A stretch of DNA of 64,000 nt, taken from Solea solea. Lineage: Eukaryota; Chordata; Actinopteri; Pleuronectiformes; Soleidae. The stretch lies in assembly GCF_958295425.1 (NCBI RefSeq), contig NC_081137.1, positions 6,342,238-6,406,237 of the forward strand, in the 5' to 3' direction. The notes beneath the pieces were generated by a model. It did no database searches. It had not been told where the DNA came from and saw only the letters and a list, made by a program, of their open reading frames with translations. A program made the position numbers and the translations under genes. Shown one piece after another: positions 59,519 to 64,000 of the stretch. Position 1 is the stretch's first letter; every line of letters starts with the position of its first letter.

Positions 59519-60260
59519 CAGTAGTAAATTGACTTTAAATGATTTATTATGTGTAAGTGTTATATAACATTGTAGGTAATGTAACAAATATGAAGATGTT
59601 ATGAAAACTGCACATAGGGTCTGCATTAACTTTTACAGGTTTTCACAGTAATAAAATAATGATTTATTTTATATTGCTTTCATTTTTGTGAGTCTATTTT
59701 TTTTTTTTTTAAATGGGAAAGCAGTCGTGTTGGGGGGGTTTTGGCACTCTTATCTGCTTACAGTTTGGTGATCCAGCACTGATGCTTCCTACACTGCAAA
59801 GAGACTTTTATAAAAGGAGAGTTTTTTCACATGCATAAATTCCTTTTGTTTTCAACTACATTGGAGTTGAGCATTTGAGTTATCGTGTAAACAGTTGCTC
59901 TATAGTCATTGGCTGATTGACAGTTTCACCTGCCTATTGTAAAATGTACCCACATTTGCAGTGGTCAGGTGGTAATTTCATGTTTTGTGTATTATAAAGA
60001 AAAAACTGGAAACACTGATGTGAAATCAGGCATTTTTGGTCACAAGCACAAAAAATCCTCAAGACCCATATACAGTAGCTGCTATCATTTCCACAGAGCT
60101 CTTCATCCTCTTCTTCCTGCTCCTCCTCCTCGGTGGCACTAATCACCCCTCATACCGCGCTGCTTTGTTGTGTGTGTGTGGCTGGTAGTACGGTAGCAGC
60201 GGCTGCTGTACGTACAAGCAGAAGGTTACGAGGAGGTTATTTCGCCTGCAGGATCCATTC
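59519..60260. other. fbxo40 copy 2 3' UTR and intergenic DNA
   Basis: AT-rich after the stop codon, with an AATAAA-type signal near 59650 (GTAATAAAATAATG). A T-run lies at 59698-59710 and a CTCCTCCTCCTC stretch near 60118. No gene is recognised. Confidence 0.5.
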
Positions 60261-60269
60261 ATAGATCTC

Positions 60270-60277
60270 TATAAATA
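60270..60277 (+). promoter_or_regulatory. TATA box of the ccdc92b transcript (candidate)
   Basis: TATAAATA within GATCTCTATAAATACCG. A purine-rich leader follows, with a possible 5' non-coding exon ending at a donor CTATCACG|GTAGGC near 60455, about 760 bp before the coding start exon. Confidence 0.5.
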
Positions 60278-61213
60278 CCGTTCAGCTGCAACAGAGGATC
60301 ATTAAAAACCCCCGAGACCTTCGTCAGAAGAGCAGCGTCGGTTTGCACGGCGCGCTGTGTTTTCTCCATTTCTGCAGCATCAAGGACAGATCTCAGGGCG
60401 AAACAAGGATCCATGAGAGACGCTTTGATCAGGTCACTGTTTCTTCACTATCACGGTAGGCCACAGTGTCACTGATGCAGTCGCAGGTAAATGTAGTGAT
60501 GCAGAAAGAGAAACATGGTCGGGGAAAAAAACAAAAGCCCTGTGAGACTGACCGAGAGGGACGGTGTAGAAAATGTGGATTTAGTCAATTAAGCGATTAT
60601 AACATGCTGGTATTTAAGCAGATTTTTAAATGCATGCCTTTTTTTTCCTCCCAAAAGTTTATTTGAAGAAATTGAATGGTGTTTTTTTTTCCCCTTTTAG
60701 AATGTAGTTATTACATAGTTTATGCATATTTTTTTCTATATGTGCACTGCAGTACAAGTGTCAATTAATGTTTGTTTATTGTGATGTAGTGGTCACTGGT
60801 CAGTAGTAAAAAATATATAAGCATGAAAGTAAAAAAAACCACTGTACACTGTTATATTTATGAGACAATGTGTTTATTTTGTTACTTCCTCGGATTCACT
60901 CAATTTGAGAATAATCGAAATGTGTGTAATTTATATTAAGATAAGGGAATTTGCAGGGTTACTGCAGCCAAAAATCACAGCAAGATTGAAAATAGAAATA
61001 AGGTAGGGAAATAAGAGTGTTAGATACTGTATGTGCAAGAAAAACAATAAGATAAGACAAATATATACGATATATACAAGTAAAACTCCTGACAGTGGGT
61101 TGTATTAACCATTAGTCTGAGCTCCACAATAATGGGACTCCACTATAATGTTGTTCAGATAAATCCTCTTCACGATTTAAAGTACCAACGTGTGGGTGTG
61201 TGTGTGTTCAGTC

Positions 61214-62755
61214 ATGGATGCTGACAGGCTGGAGCAGCAGGTGGCCACTGTGGAGAGAGGCATTGCCTTCCTGAAGCAGGAGCACCTGGCCATGCTGACC
61301 GGTCTGCAGCTGGAGATCACACACCTGAAAAGGCGCTGTCACGGTCAGTCTCCGCTGAGTCGCCGCTCTCCATCTCTTTATGCATCTGTGCACCACCTGA
61401 CGAACCTGACTGTCTCATGTCTCGCACCCTGACTGACTGTCTTCCTGTCTGTCCCGCTCTTGTGTGCAGAGCTGAGCTGTGAGCTGGACTCCAGGTTTCC
61501 TGACAGAAACACAGCAGGTATGATATGAGAGCAATTTTGCTGACGGGGATGAAAACGATATGTGGAGTGATGCTGATATTTAATGCTCTATAGTCGGAAA
61601 TGCATTCTGAGCAAATTGTTTTGTTTATTTCCGTTCTTCCAATAGAGTGTTAGATTTCAGCATCCTTGTAGGATCGTTATACACCACACTGCAACATGGC
61701 TAAGACATCAAGTGCACAAACTCGTACGATTCTAACACCTTTTGAATCGAAGGCTACGGCACAAGTCATCAACTGAAAGAAGGTTCTCAGTCATCCAGGT
61801 CATGGTTGTGCTAAAAACCAAGGCAACTGGACATCTGTTAGATGGAGGGTTGATCAGAGCCGCTGCAACTGAGTGTGCCACCACAGGTCACCACCAGGGG
61901 ACCCGTGGACCACCTGACTGAATATTACAGTGTTTGATTAGACATTGACCTTGTAGCACACATACTGTGAGAGGATTCATTTATATTTCTACTGCTGTCA
62001 AAACATTTTACCCAGTTTTTACCGCAGTCCTCATTGACCATGTTCATGTGTGTTTCTCAGAGGAGGAAGCAGAGCTGGCAGCACGCTGTGAGGCAGCAGA
62101 GCGCCTCCTGGAGGAGCAGAAGTGCATGATGGTCGCTGTGCGTGGTGAGCTGCGGGCCGGCCGCGCACGGACATCGGCGCTTGGCAGGAGCCTCAGGGAA
62201 GAAGAGCGGCGGTTCCTGGAGGAACTGAAACGCCGCAGCCACAAGATCACGCTGCTGACCCGAGAGCTGCAGCGGCAGAACGACACCACCTCCAGCCTTT
62301 ATCACGAGCTCCACGCCGCACGCTTAAAACTCTTCAATCAACAGCAGAGCGGCGACTCTGCTGCAGCGAGAGAGGAGGACGAAGCCAGAGGGAGAGATGA
62401 GGAAGAGGATGATGAAGAGGACGAGGAAGGGGAGAGCACAGACTGGCTTCTGTCTCCACCTCCCCCTGCCTCTCCCTCCCAACCAGAGGAGAGACACAGG
62501 AGGCGTGTCGCCATGAGGGAGGAGAGGGTCCGAGCTTGTGTCCCACAAGAGAGAGTGACATCACCGCAGAGGCCACACCCCATGCCCGATCCCGCCCTGT
62601 TCTTGATGCCACTTAGATACCGCCTCCTTCGCTTGAGTCAGCCACTCAGAATGCAGGACGGAGAGGAGATGGACGACGAGTGGGAGGACATTGAGGACAT
62701 CAGGGCGCCCAGGAGGGTGGACATGGGGGCAGGAGAGGGAGAAACTGCTCTGTGA
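61214..62755 (+). CDS. ccdc92b: Coiled-coil domain-containing protein 92B
   Basis: Three coding exons, 61214-61343, 61470-61517 and 62061-62755, join in phase 1/1 to 290 residues. The N-terminal coiled coil (RLEQQVATVERGIAFLKQEH, then LQLEITHLKRRC) matches the CCDC92 family start. Exon 3 continues the heptads and includes the diagnostic RRFLEELKRRSHKITLLTRE, an acidic low-complexity stretch (EEEDDEEDEEGE), and PMPDPALFL near the C-terminus, all as I recall from human CCDC92B on 17p13.3. The function of CCDC92B is poorly known; CCDC92 associates with centrioles. Start: first ATG, 4 bases after an acceptor. AATAAA at 62886-62891 is the likely poly(A) signal. Confidence 0.82.
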
Positions 62756-62885
62756 TGATTATGGATGGGTGATGCTGTCTTCCCGCAGCATCGAATGTCT
62801 GGTTTGTAACATTTAGGAGGATTTATGATCAAAAATTACATATATTGCCCATAAGTATGTTCATATAAGTGTGTAAGCGCTTTGC

Positions 62886-62891
62886 AATAAA
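62886..62891 (+). terminator. ccdc92b poly(A) signal
   Basis: AATAAA about 130 bp after the ccdc92b stop codon, in GCAATAAAGAGCG. Confidence 0.75.
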
Positions 62892-62929
62892 GAGCGTTTG
62901 GTTTTCGTAGCCTTAGAATAAGAATTTTA

Positions 62930-63215
62930 TATGTACTTTAGTCAAGGGCCTTGCTTTAGGCTACCATCTTGTGCCGCCATGTTTCTACAGAACCCCCAAG
63001 CGTACATGCATTTTGAAGTGGAAGCTTACTATGCAATCAAAGAAAATAGAGAGAGAGAGCGAGTGTTTACATCCTTTCTGGTATGTGAAGGCCACCGTAG
63101 TTCCCCGGTCCGCTCGGTAAAAGGGAGAAGTGAGAGGAGGAGTCCTCCTTCTGTTGCACTCTGCAGTCTCGCCGTTAGATGCCGCCAATTCTCACACTGT
63201 GGACATGTAAGATGA
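62930..63215 (+). mobile_element. Non-autonomous teleost repeat (degraded)
   Basis: Contains GTGCCGCCATGTTTCTACAG, GAAGGCCACCGTAGTTCCCC, CTCGCCGTTAGATGCCGCC and an end like CACTGTGGACATGTAAGA. This block order matches a repeat I know from percomorph genomes, whose ends read 'aaggtccagtgtgtaag'. Partial relatives are in the fbxo40 introns. Confidence 0.55.
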
Positions 63216-64000
63216 TAGAGATTTAACATTTTGATTCTCTGCAGATTTAAGGGCGTATGGTATAGATATTTGGAGTTGGGTGCCCAAGAATGTTTGATTG
63301 ACCTATATATAGATACATTTAAGGGAGAAATAAAATAGTTTTTTTGGAGTGAGGTCGTATGAGGTATTGACACACAGTACAGTCAGCATTGGCTGAAATA
63401 CATGCAGCCCTCGCTGGCCCCCTGTATGGAGAACCAGCATAAGACAGGACTGCATGCCCTCACTGAAAAAAAAATGGATTTTATCCTGAGTTAGTCTATG
63501 ATATCTTCAGAATATGTTCACAGCATTATCTCACCTTCAGACAGCCCTTTCTAACTGGAAATGGAAGTTTGTGTTGCAGTACTTGCACCAAAGTCCATAG
63601 AAAAAAATCAACACTTTTACTTAACAGAGCACAGGAGTCATTGACCCACTGCTGCATTCACCAGTCAGTTCAAATGTGATTTTTGTTTGACTTCCTTTTC
63701 TTTAGATTTACTGAAGTGTCACAAACATACCATGGAGGCAGCAGTAGACCAGCATCTCCAGAGCTGATAACACTGCTTTTTACTTTTTACTATGAGAGTT
63801 GGTGTGAAATGTCGACAGTGAGATAAAGGGGTGAATATATTTATAAGGTGTCCCCAGCAGTGGGCGCACACAGCTCAGGCACACATTTAAAAAATAAAAA
63901 AAATAAATACATGGGAAATTGCAAGAATTGAGGAAACGAGTGAGTCATAGGAATCTGAATTGTAGTAGTGCTTTATATGGATGCCTTTTGATTTGAACAC
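63216..64000. other. Intergenic DNA, nothing recognised
   Basis: AT-rich DNA without a supported gene. The minus-strand frame at 63029-63373 overlaps the repeat and has no domain. Confidence 0.6.

Noticed and set aside
62044..62612. Ser-rich minus-strand frames opposite ccdc92b
   Set aside because: Shadows of the acidic coding stretch.

Overview
The window looks like nuclear DNA of a percomorph-type teleost fish. Genes are split by many GT-AG introns. Protein families and gene content fit vertebrates. Intergenic DNA carries teleost-style repeats: hAT-like MITEs, Tc1/mariner relics, tRNA-derived SINEs, LINE tails, CA/CT microsatellites and 'aaggtccagtgtg' element ends. Species cannot be fixed from the sequence. 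Several genes (trarg1, mir22, liat1, tlcd2, ccdc92b) have human counterparts on 17p13.3, so this is probably a rearranged piece of that conserved block.

Layout, left to right. (1) The last exons of gosr1 (+, 2442-3903) meet trarg1/tusc5 (-, 5249-6025) tail to tail, with opposing poly(A) signals only 40 bp apart. (2) 6.9-17 kb is repeat-dominated: a MITE, a 28-bp minisatellite of 69 units with no net indel, a promoter-like module, a tandem array of tRNA-like composite units, a 427-bp foldback element, and a duplicated segment in which one copy carries a 12-bp expansion. (3) A miR-22 hairpin lies on the minus strand (18287-18349) inside the last exon of a host transcript. The probable first exon is in a GC-rich block at 25.4-25.7 kb with CRE-like motifs upstream. 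Joining the two exons gives a possible 82-aa ORF ending just before the hairpin. (4) liat1 (+, 30407-31934). (5) An 18-exon AIFM3/AIFM4-type Rieske/FAD oxidoreductase (-, 34355-42538). (6) tlcd2 (+, 44562-47078). (7) Two fbxo40 paralogs head to head (-, 49027-about 53740; +, 54975-59518). (8) ccdc92b (+, 61214-62755).

The genes do not form one pathway. By family knowledge they act in Golgi SNARE trafficking (gosr1), GLUT4 vesicle trafficking (trarg1), arginyltransferase binding (liat1), redox/apoptosis-related chemistry (aifm), membrane lipid composition (tlcd2), and muscle SCF ubiquitin ligation (fbxo40 pair). I derived exon boundaries by hand from splice sites, reading frame and remembered family sequences. 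For the complete models, phases and total lengths close exactly.
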